DNA from: Hydrogenophilales bacterium | GTDB taxonomy: Bacteria > Pseudomonadota > Gammaproteobacteria > Burkholderiales > Thiobacillaceae | Length of the DNA stretch: 64,000 bases | Assembly (NCBI GenBank): GCA_016703155.1 | Contig: JADJCP010000001.1 | Span: forward strand, 558,001-622,000 | Reading direction: 5' to 3' | In this document: positions 20,239 to 28,562 of the stretch, in pieces | How positions within the stretch are numbered: position 1 is the stretch's first letter | Layout: each line of letters opens with the position of its first letter | Program-made: the position numbers and the translations under genes | Notes under the pieces: generated by a model | The model's database searches: none | The model's input: the letters and a program-made list of their open reading frames with translations, nothing else | What the model was told of the DNA's origin: nothing

Positions 20239-21870
20239 CTAGAGCCGGAAGCGGGCCACCGAACTTTCCAGCGACTGCGACAGGGCATGCATTTGCTGAG
20301 CCGTGTTGACCGCCTGAGCGATCGAGGTGCCGTTGGACTCGGCCGCCTGGACGATCTCGTCGACCCGATGGGCGATTTGGTCCGCCTCCATGGCCTGGGA
20401 TTTCGAACTCTCGCTGATCTCGCGGATCAGGCCGACCACCCGGTCGACCGCGTCCCGGATTTCGTTGAGCGACGCGCCGGCCTCGGTAGCCATGGCCACG
20501 CCTTCACCCACCTGTTTACTGCCGCGCTCCATGACGCCGACCACCTGGCCGGTCTCGCTCTGGATCGATTGGATCATGGCCGAGATTTCCGCCGTGGCCT
20601 TGGCGGTCCGTTCCGCGAGCTTGCGCACTTCATCCGCCACTACCGCGAAGCCCCGCCCCTGTTCGCCGGCCCGAGCCGCCTCGATGGCGGCATTCAATGC
20701 CAGCAGATTGGTCTGGTCGGCGATGTCCTTGATAACCTGCACGATGCGACCGATTTCATCCGACCGCCGGCCGAGCATCGCCACCATGTCGGCGGACTCG
20801 GCGACCGTCTTGGCGACATTTTCGATACCTTCGACAGCGGCATGGACGACCTTGCGCCCATGCGTGGTCTGATCGCTGGCCTGATCGGTCAGGGCGACGA
20901 CTTGCGATAAACGCTCGGCGATACCTCGGACGGTGTGTTCCAACTGAGTCGCCGACTGGGACGCGGCATTGGCCTGCTGGATCTGGACGTCCGAGCCGCG
21001 CGCGACTTCGCCGGCGACGCCAGCAAGCCGCTGCGCCTCTTCGCTGACCTGGCTCGACGAGCGGTTGACCTGGCCAATGAGCGTGCTGAATGCATCGACC
21101 ATGGCGTCGAAGGATTCGCCCACCTGGCCCAACTCGTCCTTGCAGCATATGCCGGCTCGGGCCGTCAGGTCGCCTCCCGCGACGCGCGCCGAGGCCGCGC
21201 GCAGGGAGCCGACGTTGCGGGTAATGGAGAGGTTCACCGCGAAGCTGAGTGCCAGGGACAGGATCAGGCCGGCCAGGGTGGTCACCCCGGCGATCCATTC
21301 GGTGGTGGTGGCCAGCCGGTTGACTTCCTCATAGGCCACGCGGCTGCGTTCCACCTGGTATCTGATCAGGGTGTCCAGGGCATAAGAGGCCTTCTTGTAA
21401 GCCGGGGCCAGGGTATCCTTGAAATGCGCGCCGGCCTCGTCCAGCTTCTCGGCGATGAGCAGATCCTTCATCGGTTCCACACCCTCGACGCCCATCACCT
21501 TGCGCGCGGCCAGGAACGCGTCATAAAGCCGCTTTTCCTCGCCACCCTCGACTTGTGCGCCATAGGTCTGGAGCAGCTTGCCGATCTCGAAGATGTATTT
21601 ATCGACCCGATCGTTGTAGGCCTGGATCTCGAAGGAGTCCTTCTCCAGGCGCGCGGAGATCAATTCGAGTTGCATCAGCAACTGAAAATTGCGTATCTCG
21701 TTTAGGCGGTTGATGGCCGCCATATGCTGGTTATAGACCTGCGACATCGCCTCCTTGGCCCGATGCGCGCCGATGAAACCCATGCCACCGGCGACCAGCA
21801 GCATGCTGGCGACGAATATCGCCATGAAGAACAACTTGGCCTTGATGGACAGATTACGCATGAACTGCAT
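20239..21870 (-). CDS. methyl-accepting chemotaxis protein
   Basis: A 543-residue transmembrane chemoreceptor. A first membrane helix (about 12-30) precedes a periplasmic four-helix-bundle type sensor to about residue 185, a second helix (about 190-210), a HAMP domain, and the cytoplasmic signalling hairpin with the very conserved IADQTNLLALNAAIEAARAGEQGRGFAVVADEVR tract (only partly quoted: key core NLLALNAAIEAARAGE). There is no C-terminal CheR/CheB pentapeptide. A near-consensus FliA promoter lies just upstream, so it is probably made with the flagellar regulon. A GGGGGG ribosome binding site precedes the ATG. Confidence 0.95.
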   Translation of the reverse strand: MQFMRNLSIKAKLFFMAIFVASMLLVAGGMGFIGAHRAKEAMSQVYNQHMAAINRLNEIRNFQLLMQLELISARLEKDSFEIQAYNDRVDKYIFEIGKLLQTYGAQVEGGEEKRLYDAFLAARKVMGVEGVEPMKDLLIAEKLDEAGAHFKDTLAPAYKKASYALDTLIRYQVERSRVAYEEVNRLATTTEWIAGVTTLAGLILSLALSFAVNLSITRNVGSLRAASARVAGGDLTARAGICCKDELGQVGESFDAMVDAFSTLIGQVNRSSSQVSEEAQRLAGVAGEVARGSDVQIQQANAASQSATQLEHTVRGIAERLSQVVALTDQASDQTTHGRKVVHAAVEGIENVAKTVAESADMVAMLGRRSDEIGRIVQVIKDIADQTNLLALNAAIEAARAGEQGRGFAVVADEVRKLAERTAKATAEISAMIQSIQSETGQVVGVMERGSKQVGEGVAMATEAGASLNEIRDAVDRVVGLIREISESSKSQAMEADQIAHRVDEIVQAAESNGTSIAQAVNTAQQMHALSQSLESSVARFRL

Positions 21871-21900
21871 AGTATTCCCCCCGGTATCCGCGTGATCTCG

Positions 21901-21927
21901 TTAACGGCAGGAAAAACAAGAACTTTA
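21901..21927 (-). promoter_or_regulatory. FliA (sigma-28) promoter of the chemoreceptor gene
   Basis: On the minus strand TAAAGTTC (21927-21920), 11 nt, then GCCGTTAA (21908-21901). The flagellar sigma-28 consensus is TAAAGTTT-N11-GCCGATAA, so 14 of 16 positions match with exact spacing. It ends 30 nt before the start codon of the chemoreceptor gene at 21870. Confidence 0.85.
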
Positions 21928-22019
21928 GGCATTTTCGAGATACTCCCTTCGAGATATCCCACGAGCGCCACCGTGGAATATCGGTTTTCCCGATCGAATA
22001 ATTCAGTCACGATAGCGCC

Positions 22020-22349
22020 ATGGCCTACGACACCGACCTCGAAGCACGCATCGACCTGCTCAGCCTCAACTGGCCGGGCCTTGCCAAGAAAGCCATGTTC
22101 GGCGGCAAGGGGTACCTGATGCGCGAGCACATGGCTTTCGGCATCTGGCGCGACCGCCTGATCGTCCGCTGCGGTCCCGAGGCGTACGCGGAATGCCTTG
22201 GGCAAACGCATGTCCGGGAATTCGACATCACCGGCAAGCCCATGACCGGCTGGGTCATGGTGCTGCCCGAGGCCTTCGAAACTGATGCGGCCCTGCTCCC
22301 CTGGCTGGAACGCGGCCGGGATTTTTCCGCCAGCCTGCCACCCAAGTAA
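22020..22349 (+). CDS. TfoX N-terminal domain-like protein
   Basis: 109 residues matching the small TfoX N-terminal-domain family: MAYDTDLEARIDLL start, KKAMFGGKGYLM, then WRDRLIVRCGPEAYAE and the closing W-rich segment. Stand-alone members are common and their function is unproven; the domain alone does not imply competence regulation. It is the first of three closely spaced plus-strand genes and diverges from the chemoreceptor gene. Confidence 0.85.
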   Translation: MAYDTDLEARIDLLSLNWPGLAKKAMFGGKGYLMREHMAFGIWRDRLIVRCGPEAYAECLGQTHVREFDITGKPMTGWVMVLPEAFETDAALLPWLERGRDFSASLPPK

Positions 22350-22367
22350 TCTCGACACATTCACGAC

Positions 22368-22550
22368 ATGAACACGCTGACCTACTGCATGACTTCGAAC
22401 TGCCCGCTGGCGAGTAGCTGCCAGCGTTATGAAGACGACGCCGCGAAGCACAGCCTGAAGCGCACCTATGCCGACTACAGCGAGGAACTGATACGCCGGG
22501 GCGATAGCGTCACCTGCCCGTTCCACATCGCCAAGACCACGCCGGACTGA
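22368..22550 (+). CDS. small Cys-containing protein of unknown function
   Basis: 60 residues. Cysteines at 7, 12, 18 and 50, with His53 (CPFH), give a C-x4-C-x5-C ... C-x2-H pattern that could bind a metal ion. It sits 18 nt after the TfoX-like gene and 3 nt before yceH, so it is almost certainly translated with them. No function is recognised. Confidence 0.7.
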   Translation: MNTLTYCMTSNCPLASSCQRYEDDAAKHSLKRTYADYSEELIRRGDSVTCPFHIAKTTPD

Positions 22551-22553
22551 GCC

Positions 22554-23201
22554 ATGGAACTCGACCCCGCACTCACCCTGACGCCCGTCGAAGCGCGTGT
22601 CCTGGGCGTCCTGGTGGAAAAGGCCAAGACCACGCCGGATGCCTATCCGCTGACCCTGAACGGCCTGACCGCGGGCTGTAACCAGAAGACCTCGCGCGAG
22701 CCGGTGATGGATCTCGCCGACAGCGACATCCTGGCGACCATCGAAACCCTGCGGCAACGCAATCTGGTGGTCGAGACCTATGGCGCCTCGGGCCGGGTGC
22801 CGCGTTACGCGCACACCTTCGCCAAGGTCTACAGCGTGCCTTCGGCGGCGGTTGACCTGCTCGCCGTGCTGATGCTGCGCGGACCGCAGACGGTGAGCGA
22901 ACTGCGCGCCAACTGCGAACGGCTGCACCACTTCGCCGATACCGATGCGGTGGAGGGTTATCTGGAAGAACTGGCCGAGCGGGAAAGCGGTGCGCTGGTG
23001 GTCAAGCTGCCCAAACAACCCGGCTCGCGCGAGCACCGCTGGGTCCATTTGATCTGCGGCGCGTCTTCGGAAGCCGATTTGCTGCCGCGCGCTGTCTACG
23101 CCCCGAGCGGCGGCATGACCGCGCTGGAGGCGCGTGTCGTCAAACTGGAAGAAGAGGTTGCCGACCTGCGCGCCAAGCTGGAGCTGCTGGTCGGGCCGTG
23201 A
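22554..23201 (+). CDS. yceH: YceH family (DUF480) protein
   Basis: 215 residues of the YceH/DUF480 family, made of two winged-helix modules: LTPVEARVLGVLVEKAKTTP is the usual opening and GCNQKTSREPVMD the signature, with a C-terminal coiled coil (residues about 190-213, KLEEEVADLRAKLELL). Widely conserved in proteobacteria; the molecular function is not established. Its stop lies 11 nt from the convergent infA gene. Confidence 0.93.
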   Translation: MELDPALTLTPVEARVLGVLVEKAKTTPDAYPLTLNGLTAGCNQKTSREPVMDLADSDILATIETLRQRNLVVETYGASGRVPRYAHTFAKVYSVPSAAVDLLAVLMLRGPQTVSELRANCERLHHFADTDAVEGYLEELAERESGALVVKLPKQPGSREHRWVHLICGASSEADLLPRAVYAPSGGMTALEARVVKLEEEVADLRAKLELLVGP

Positions 23202-23212
23202 GCGGCTCCGAC

Positions 23213-23431
23213 CTACTTGTGCCGGAAGTTGATGCGTCCCTTGGTCATGTCGTAGGGCGACATTTCCAGGGTAACGCGGTCGCCCGCGAGGATACGGATG
23301 TGGTGCTTGCGCATCTTGCCGGAGGCGTAGGCCATGACTTCATAGCCGTTTTCCAGCGTGACGCGAAACAGGGTTTGCGGCAGGACTTCAGTGACGACAC
23401 CCTGCAATTCGACGAGTTCTTCCTTGGCCAT
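23213..23431 (-). CDS. infA: translation initiation factor IF-1
   Basis: 72 residues, a single OB-fold S1-like domain starting MAKEELVELQGVV and ending YDMTKGRINFRHK. The ATG at 23431 gives the family's exact length; an upstream in-frame ATG at 23479 would add 16 unrelated residues. IF-1 binds the ribosomal A site during initiation. Confidence 0.96.
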   Translation of the reverse strand: MAKEELVELQGVVTEVLPQTLFRVTLENGYEVMAYASGKMRKHHIRILAGDRVTLEMSPYDMTKGRINFRHK

Positions 23432-23759
23432 GACTTTCCTTGAAACGGGTTGCCGCGCGCCGGGCACGGCATGAAACACAGCGCGCGAGAATCAAACACA
23501 ACGGGAAAGACCACGGATAGACACCCGAACGGGCGATAGGGCTGACCCAAAAGCAATTCGATGGCCGGCATTTTACGTATTCCGCGGCGTGCTGACCAGC
23601 AATGGGCGCGGACCGGAGACAGCAATCTGCTATCATGCGCGCCGTGGCCATTGTTCCAGTCTCCCTGCCGCGCCCTTTTTTGGTCCCAGACCAGCCCCCT
23701 ATCCGCCTTAGACTGGCGCCCTCATGCGGCGACAGGCCGATAGTGTTTCCGGAGTATTC
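23432..23759. other. divergent intergenic region between infA and rhlE
   Basis: 328 nt with no supported gene. It must hold the promoters of both divergent genes. A TATCAT near 23630 could be a -10 towards rhlE but lacks a good -35. Short open frames here look like chance. Confidence 0.5.
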
Positions 23760-25154
23760 ATGCATTTTTCCGATCTCGGCCTGGCCGAAGAACTCGTCCG
23801 CGCCGTCACCGAACACGGCTACACCACACCCACGCCGATCCAGGCCCAAGCCATCCCCGCCGTATTATCCGGCGGCGACCTGCTCGCCGGCGCGCAGACC
23901 GGCACCGGCAAGACCGCCGGTTTCGTCCTGCCCATCCTGCAACGCCTTTCCCAGAACCCGGCGCAAGGCGCGTCGACCGGCCGCGCGCCGGTACGCGCGC
24001 TGATCATGACGCCGACGCGCGAACTCACCGCCCAGGTCGAGGAAAGCGTACGCACCTACGGCAAGTACACCAAGCTGACCTCCATGTCGATGTTCGGCGG
24101 CGTCAACATCAACCCGCAGATCACCCGCCTGCGCAGCCGCATCGACATCCTCGTCGCCACGCCAGGACGCCTGCTCGATCACGTCCAGCAGAAGACCCTG
24201 GACCTGTCGAAAATCGAAATCCTGGTGCTCGACGAAGCCGACCGCATGCTCGACATGGGCTTCATCCGCGACATCAAGAAGATCCTCGCCCTGCTGCCCA
24301 AGAAGCGCCAGAACCTCCTCTTCTCGGCCACCTTCTCGGACGAGATCAAGTCCCTGGCCGACAACCTGCTCGACAATCCGGCGCTGATCGAAGTCGCCCG
24401 GCGCAACGCCACCGCCGACAACATCACCCAGAAGGTCTACGAGGTGAACCGCGACCAGAAGCGCCAGGTGCTGTCGCATCTGATCAAGACCCACCAGTGG
24501 TACCAGGTGCTGGTGTTCACGCGCACCAAACACGGCGCCAACCGCCTTGCCGAGCAGCTTGAAAAAGACGACATCCCGGCGATGGCCATCCACGGCAACA
24601 AGAGCCAGGCGGCACGCACCCGCGCCCTGGCCGAGTTCAAGAAGGGCGATTTGCAGGTGCTGGTGGCGACGGATATCGCCGCGCGCGGCATCGATATCAG
24701 CGAACTGCCGCACGTGGTCAACTACGAGTTGCCCAACGTACCCGAGGACTACGTCCACCGCATCGGCCGCACCGGCCGCGCTGGCTCGGATGGCGAAGCG
24801 ACCTCACTGGTCTGCGTCGACGAATTTGAATACCTGCGCGGCATCGAGCGCATCATCAAGCGCAGCCTGCCACGCGAAATCCTCGCCGGCTTCGAACCCG
24901 ATCCGAATGCCCGCGCCCAGCCCATCCAGATGCGCAGCAGCGAGCACCAGAATGCGCCGCGCGGTCGTGGCGGCCCGTCGCGTTCGGGCCAGGGCCAGCC
25001 CCGTTCCGCTCAAGGCAAACCGGCCCAGCCCGGCAGCAAGCCTGGTGCACCGTCAGCCGGACCGGGACAGCCGCGACCCAAGGCCCGCCCCGGTGGCGAG
25101 GTCGCCGGCGGCCGGCCGGGCGGTTCGCACCGCAGCGGTGGACGGGGGCGCTAA
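23760..25154 (+). CDS. rhlE: DEAD-box ATP-dependent RNA helicase RhlE
   Basis: 464 residues. All helicase motifs are visible: AQTGTGKT (I), PTRELTAQV (Ia), TPGRLLDH (Ib), DEAD (II), SATF (III), ATDIAARGID (V) and HRIGRTGRAG (VI). The last 80 residues are a low-complexity Gly/Pro/Arg-rich tail of the kind that binds RNA non-specifically. RhlE remodels RNA during ribosome assembly and decay. The start at MHFSDLGL has CCGGAG upstream and fits the family; a further ATG 36 nt upstream is less likely. Confidence 0.94.
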   Translation: MHFSDLGLAEELVRAVTEHGYTTPTPIQAQAIPAVLSGGDLLAGAQTGTGKTAGFVLPILQRLSQNPAQGASTGRAPVRALIMTPTRELTAQVEESVRTYGKYTKLTSMSMFGGVNINPQITRLRSRIDILVATPGRLLDHVQQKTLDLSKIEILVLDEADRMLDMGFIRDIKKILALLPKKRQNLLFSATFSDEIKSLADNLLDNPALIEVARRNATADNITQKVYEVNRDQKRQVLSHLIKTHQWYQVLVFTRTKHGANRLAEQLEKDDIPAMAIHGNKSQAARTRALAEFKKGDLQVLVATDIAARGIDISELPHVVNYELPNVPEDYVHRIGRTGRAGSDGEATSLVCVDEFEYLRGIERIIKRSLPREILAGFEPDPNARAQPIQMRSSEHQNAPRGRGGPSRSGQGQPRSAQGKPAQPGSKPGAPSAGPGQPRPKARPGGEVAGGRPGGSHRSGGRGR

Positions 25155-25167
25155 ACGTCGTTGAATT

Positions 25168-25214
25168 GGTGGTGATGCCGGCCAAAGGTCAAACACCACC
25201 GGCAAAGCCGGTGG
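25168..25214. repeat. overlapping hairpins downstream of rhlE
   Basis: CCACCGGC (25196-25203) AAA GCCGGTGG (25207-25214) is a perfect 8-bp hairpin. Its left arm is also the partner of an upstream GGTGGTG (25168-25174 with CACCACC at 25194-25200), so two exclusive structures are possible. A second hairpin, CCCCCTTT-AC-AAAGGGGG, stands at 25277-25294. None has a T-tract on the plus strand. Confidence 0.5.
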
Positions 25215-25403
25215 CTTGCAATACCGGGCGCCACAAAGGCACCCAACCCCGTTCAAAGCCGCGACATCAGCTGCATCCCCCTTTACAAAGGGGGGAGCTC
25301 GCCCTACGACTGCCACAAGATCCTGCGCCATCTCCAATCCGTGTACATGCTGCGCGACAGTGCTATTCTGAGCATTCGAGACACAAAACGGAGGAGATTC
25401 ATC

Positions 25404-25781
25404 ATGATATTCAGGCCGTTACTTGCCACTACAGCCTTGTTCGCCATTTCTGGATTGAGCCAGGCCAGCCCGACGATCACCAGCCTGGGTGCCAGTGCAA
25501 GGACCATCGCCCAAGGTGTGCCCATAACTTACAGCATCAAGGGCGAAGCCATGGAAAACGCCATCTGCGCGCTGCAGGTCCGCTACGGCGACGGAACCAG
25601 CACGATCCGGCACATGGATTGGGGTAAAAACATCAAATTTCCGTTGTACCTGAAAAAAACCTATGCCAAACCCGGCAAATACACCGCCAGCGTCATTGGC
25701 GTTAAATCGGGTAAATTCCTGAAATGCCTGGGCAGCGCCAAGTACTCGGTCCTGGTCACCGAACCCCCGGTAGCGCCTTGA
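25404..25781 (+). CDS. secreted PKD-like small protein, function unknown
   Basis: 125 residues. A Sec signal peptide (LLATTALFAISGLSQASP) is followed by a single beta-sandwich of the PKD/Ig-like kind, shown by VRYGDGTS, KKTYAKPGKYTASVIG and a C-terminal YSVLV strand. Two Cys residues (about 54 and 112) could form a disulfide. GGAGGAG lies 8 nt before the ATG. It is likely periplasmic or extracellular; no ligand or partner can be named. Confidence 0.75.
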   Translation: MIFRPLLATTALFAISGLSQASPTITSLGASARTIAQGVPITYSIKGEAMENAICALQVRYGDGTSTIRHMDWGKNIKFPLYLKKTYAKPGKYTASVIGVKSGKFLKCLGSAKYSVLVTEPPVAP

Positions 25782-25785
25782 GTCG

Positions 25786-26493
25786 GTGACTCGGCACGCG
25801 GAACTTCGTGCCCGGATCGAGGCCTCGGCCGATCCGGAGCGCGCCGCGCATTCGGCGCGTTTCTTCAAGACCGGGCCAGGCCAATACGGCTGCGGCGACC
25901 GTTTCCGGGGCATTCGGGTGCCGGTCCTGCGGCGGCTGGCGCGCGAATTCAGCGCACTCGACCTGGTCGATTGCACCACTTTGCTGCATTCAGCCTGGCA
26001 CGAAGACCGCCTGCTGGCGCTGCTCATCCTGGTCGAGCACTACCGGCGCGGTTCACCGGAAAAGCGCGAGGTCATCCACCGCCTGTATCTCGACAATATC
26101 GGCCATATCAATAACTGGGATCTGGTGGACACCTCGGCCGAGCACATCGTCGGCGCGCACATTGACGGCGATAACCCGGGCTTGCTCGACGAATTGGCCG
26201 AATCGGCGAACCTCTGGGAACGACGCATCGCCGTCATTGCCACCTTTCACTTCATCAAACGCGGCGAGTACGGGCCGACCCTGCGCCTTGCCGAACGCCT
26301 CCTGCGGGACAGGGAAGACCTGATACACAAAGCCGTCGGCTGGATGTTGCGCGAGGTCGGCAAGCGCGCTCCGGAGAGCGCCCATGACTTTCTGAAGCGC
26401 CATTTCCGAGTCATGCCCCGCACCATGCTGCGTTATGCGATCGAACGCTTTCCCGAACCCCAGCGTCGTGCCTACCTGGCTAAACGGGCTTGA
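25786..26493 (+). CDS. DNA alkylation repair protein, AlkD-like
   Basis: 235 residues of the AlkC/AlkD HEAT-repeat glycosylase family, with YGCGDRFRGIRVPVLR near the N-terminus, the NNWDLVDTSAEHIVG helix and WERRIAVIATFHFI following. AlkD removes cationic alkylated bases such as 7-methylguanine. The GTG at 25786 follows the previous stop by 4 nt. The family also has members without glycosylase activity, so the reaction is inferred. Confidence 0.88.
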   Translation: MTRHAELRARIEASADPERAAHSARFFKTGPGQYGCGDRFRGIRVPVLRRLAREFSALDLVDCTTLLHSAWHEDRLLALLILVEHYRRGSPEKREVIHRLYLDNIGHINNWDLVDTSAEHIVGAHIDGDNPGLLDELAESANLWERRIAVIATFHFIKRGEYGPTLRLAERLLRDREDLIHKAVGWMLREVGKRAPESAHDFLKRHFRVMPRTMLRYAIERFPEPQRRAYLAKRA

Positions 26494-26537
26494 CCGCCGA
26501 TCCAACCGCGCGTTGCCGACCGGGGCCAAAAAAGGCC

Positions 26538-26566
26538 TTGGGTTGAAAGAAAAAGCTGTTCATAAT
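26538..26566 (+). promoter_or_regulatory. probable sigma-70 promoter of the ferredoxin-NADP reductase gene
   Basis: TTGGGT (26538-26543), 17 nt, CATAAT (26561-26566). Transcription would begin near 26573, which leaves only about 8 nt before a GTG at 26581 and so favours the ATG at 26620 as the start of the gene. Confidence 0.5.
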
Positions 26567-26619
26567 TCCCTAACATTGCAGTGCACAAGTTTTTCCAGAA
26601 CATTCCACGAGTGAATACC

Positions 26620-27480
26620 ATGAGCGAATTCGAATTCGAACCCGGTGTCTCCAATACCACCCTGGCCGTCGTCAGCGCCAGCCAGCGCATCACCCCGGAG
26701 AGTACCGACGAAGTGCGGCAAATCCAGCTGCATATCGACGAACCCTCCTTCTACTTCCTGGAAGGCCAGAGTGTCGGCGTGGTCACGCCCGGCCCGCACC
26801 CCTATGGCAACAAGTTGCACCACCGCTATTACACCATCGCCAAGGCCGCGCCGGTCGGTGACGGTGTCGACCTCGAACTCCTGGTGCGCCGCTGCTTCTA
26901 CATCGACGATGTCTCGGGTGAGCAGTATCCAGGCGAAGCCTCAAATTACCTCTGCGACGCCAAGACGGGCGATGCGGTTACCCTGACCGGCCCCTACCAC
27001 AGCCCGTTCAAGATCCCCGCCGACAGCACCAGCAATCTGCTAATGCTCGGCACCGGCACCGGTATCGCCCCATTCCGTGCCTTCCTGCGCCGCATCTATG
27101 ACGAGCAGAAAGGCTGGAAGGGTCAAGTCAGGCTGTTCTTCGGCGCGCGCGACGGCACCGGCATGCTCTACATGAACGACCTCAACAACGACCTGGCCCA
27201 TTACTACGACCAGGACACGTTCCGGGCCATCCAGTCGGTCCGTGGCGCCATTCTCGACGATGCCGGCGATGCCCTGAAGCGCGGCGTGGAAGGCCACGTC
27301 GACGCGATCTGGTCATTGCTGCAATCGGCCAAGACGCACGTCTATCTGGCCGGGATGAAAAAGGCCGCCACCGCCTTCGACGCCGCCATGGCCAAAAAAG
27401 CCGGCAGCGACGAAGCCTGGCAAGCCATCAAGCAAGGTCTGATCGAGGACAAGCGCTGGACCGAGTTGACCTACCACTGA
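26620..27480 (+). CDS. ferredoxin/flavodoxin-NADP+ reductase (FNR type)
   Basis: 286 residues. FAD-binding half with HHRYYTIAKA (the RxYS-like FAD motif) and an NADP-binding half with MLGTGTGIAPFRAFLRR and the C-terminal VYLAGMKK segment. It moves electrons between NADPH and ferredoxin or flavodoxin. The sequence is of the plant-type, BoxA-related FNR rather than the short bacterial Fpr. Start chosen at MSEFEFEP because of the promoter position; a GTG 39 nt upstream is the alternative. An intrinsic terminator follows. Confidence 0.9.
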   Translation: MSEFEFEPGVSNTTLAVVSASQRITPESTDEVRQIQLHIDEPSFYFLEGQSVGVVTPGPHPYGNKLHHRYYTIAKAAPVGDGVDLELLVRRCFYIDDVSGEQYPGEASNYLCDAKTGDAVTLTGPYHSPFKIPADSTSNLLMLGTGTGIAPFRAFLRRIYDEQKGWKGQVRLFFGARDGTGMLYMNDLNNDLAHYYDQDTFRAIQSVRGAILDDAGDALKRGVEGHVDAIWSLLQSAKTHVYLAGMKKAATAFDAAMAKKAGSDEAWQAIKQGLIEDKRWTELTYH

Positions 27481-27498
27481 GCCGACGGCACCCAAGTC

Positions 27499-27528
27499 AA
27501 AGGCCCGTATATCGGGCCTTTGTTATTT
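27499..27528 (+). terminator. intrinsic terminator of the reductase gene
   Basis: AAAGGCCCG (27499-27507), loop TATAT, CGGGCCTTT (27513-27521), followed by GTTATTT. A 9-bp stem 18 nt after the stop codon. Confidence 0.85.
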
Positions 27529-27876
27529 GGGCGGATGGAAACCGCCACTGAAAATCAATGGCCCTGAGCGGTCGAATCGTATCCGCAAGTCGGAATCACG
27601 TGCCGGGATGGCTACGGGGTAGGGGAAATTCGGTCCAAAGCTGCCGTTGAGTCTGGGGGGCGAAGGTACAATGTTCGGCCTTTGCCGACCTTGGCACTGG
27701 GCTCCATAGCAGGCAGCAAAGCGTCGTATACCTGCCGCTCGACCACAGTATGCGTTGAATAGCAGCTTCTTGAACTGATGAATGCACTATGCCGGCGCGT
27801 GACCGCCGTTCAGTTCTCGGGCGAGCCAGTGACGGGGACTGGGTACAGTGCTCATCCCCTTAGCATGCACGTCGGC
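27529..27876. other. region without a recognisable gene
   Basis: About 350 nt between the reductase terminator and the toxin gene. Short open frames on either strand resemble nothing I know, and no inverted repeats typical of an insertion sequence were seen. It could be decayed sequence on the edge of the toxin-antitoxin insertion. Confidence 0.5.
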
Positions 27877-28185
27877 TTAATGGTAGTCATCCTCGCGCTG
27901 CTGCCGTACTGCCAGAATCGTTACCGTCTGCGCGTCATCGATCTCGAACAGTGCGACATAACCCGCCGCACCGAAAGGAATCACCAACTCACGCAGGAAG
28001 GGGTTGCCATCCATGGCCTTGCGATAACTGAAAGGCGAGCGCTCAAGACTGAGCATGGCATCGCGGATTGCCTCCAGCGCGCGCTCGGCCACGGCCCAGT
28101 CGGTTGCATCGCGCGCCAGGATGAAATCATACAAGCGCAGCAGATCGGCCTCGGCTTCCTCCGTGAAGCGAACAGTAAAGCTCAT
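27877..28185 (-). CDS. type II toxin of the RelE/ParE superfamily
   Basis: 102 residues with the ParE-like fold signature: FTEEAEADLLRLYDFI at the N-terminus, a helical hairpin, FSYRKAMDGNPFLRELVIPFG and a C-terminal strand VTILAVRQQREDDY. ParE-type members poison DNA gyrase, RelE-type members cut mRNA; the target cannot be chosen by eye. It follows the antitoxin gene by 12 nt in the same transcription unit. It is unrelated to topoisomerase parE at 12.7 kb. Confidence 0.9.
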   Translation of the reverse strand: MSFTVRFTEEAEADLLRLYDFILARDATDWAVAERALEAIRDAMLSLERSPFSYRKAMDGNPFLRELVIPFGAAGYVALFEIDDAQTVTILAVRQQREDDYH

Positions 28186-28197
28186 TCGCTCGCCCGG

Positions 28198-28485
28198 TCA
28201 CTCACTGTGCGTGGGACTGCCCGCCTTGGCCTTGGCTGAGGCCAAGCGCGTAGCCAGTTTTTCCAGCACGATGTCGGCCGCAACATAGCGTCCGCGCTGC
28301 CGCGCGTCGTCGCGAGCCGCGAGACCACGGGCGATGAATTCGTTTCTCTGGCGACGACGGGCGATGCTTTCGCGCAGGGCCGCCTCGACAAAACTGGAGA
28401 GACTCTCGCCCTCGCTCAAAACAGACTCCGCCGCCTGGCGCAATTCGGGTTCGACGCGCAGCGAGGGGATGGTTGCCGTTTTCAT
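28198..28485 (-). CDS. antitoxin of the RelE/ParE pair, ribbon-helix-helix type
   Basis: 95 residues. A short basic N-terminal strand (KTATIPSLRVEPELRQAAESV) followed by LSSFVEAALRESIARRR is a CopG/Arc-like ribbon-helix-helix, and the C-terminal half is charged and Ala-rich, suited to wrapping the toxin. The ATG at 28485 has GGAGAG upstream. The gene precedes its toxin, and the promoter carries an inverted repeat over the -10, so it is probably autorepressed. Confidence 0.85.
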   Translation of the reverse strand: MKTATIPSLRVEPELRQAAESVLSEGESLSSFVEAALRESIARRRQRNEFIARGLAARDDARQRGRYVAADIVLEKLATRLASAKAKAGSPTHSE

Positions 28486-28499
28486 GAAACTCTCCGATG

Positions 28500-28545
28500 A
28501 ATTGCAATTGCGATGCAATTTAGTCCATAACCATCTGCGGTGCAA
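28500..28545 (-). promoter_or_regulatory. promoter and operator of the toxin-antitoxin operon
   Basis: On the minus strand TTGCAC (28545-28540), 17 nt, TAAATT (28522-28517). The inverted repeat AATTGC-GAT-GCAATT (28506-28520) covers the -10 edge, and a further AATTGC copy lies at 28500-28505. This is a plausible binding site for the ribbon-helix-helix antitoxin. Confidence 0.6.
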
Positions 28546-28562
28546 TCGCTATGCTCAAATGC

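Noticed and set aside
27596..27787. A 63-codon minus-strand frame
   Set aside because: No recognisable family, ribosome binding site or conserved pattern; kept only as a region without a gene.
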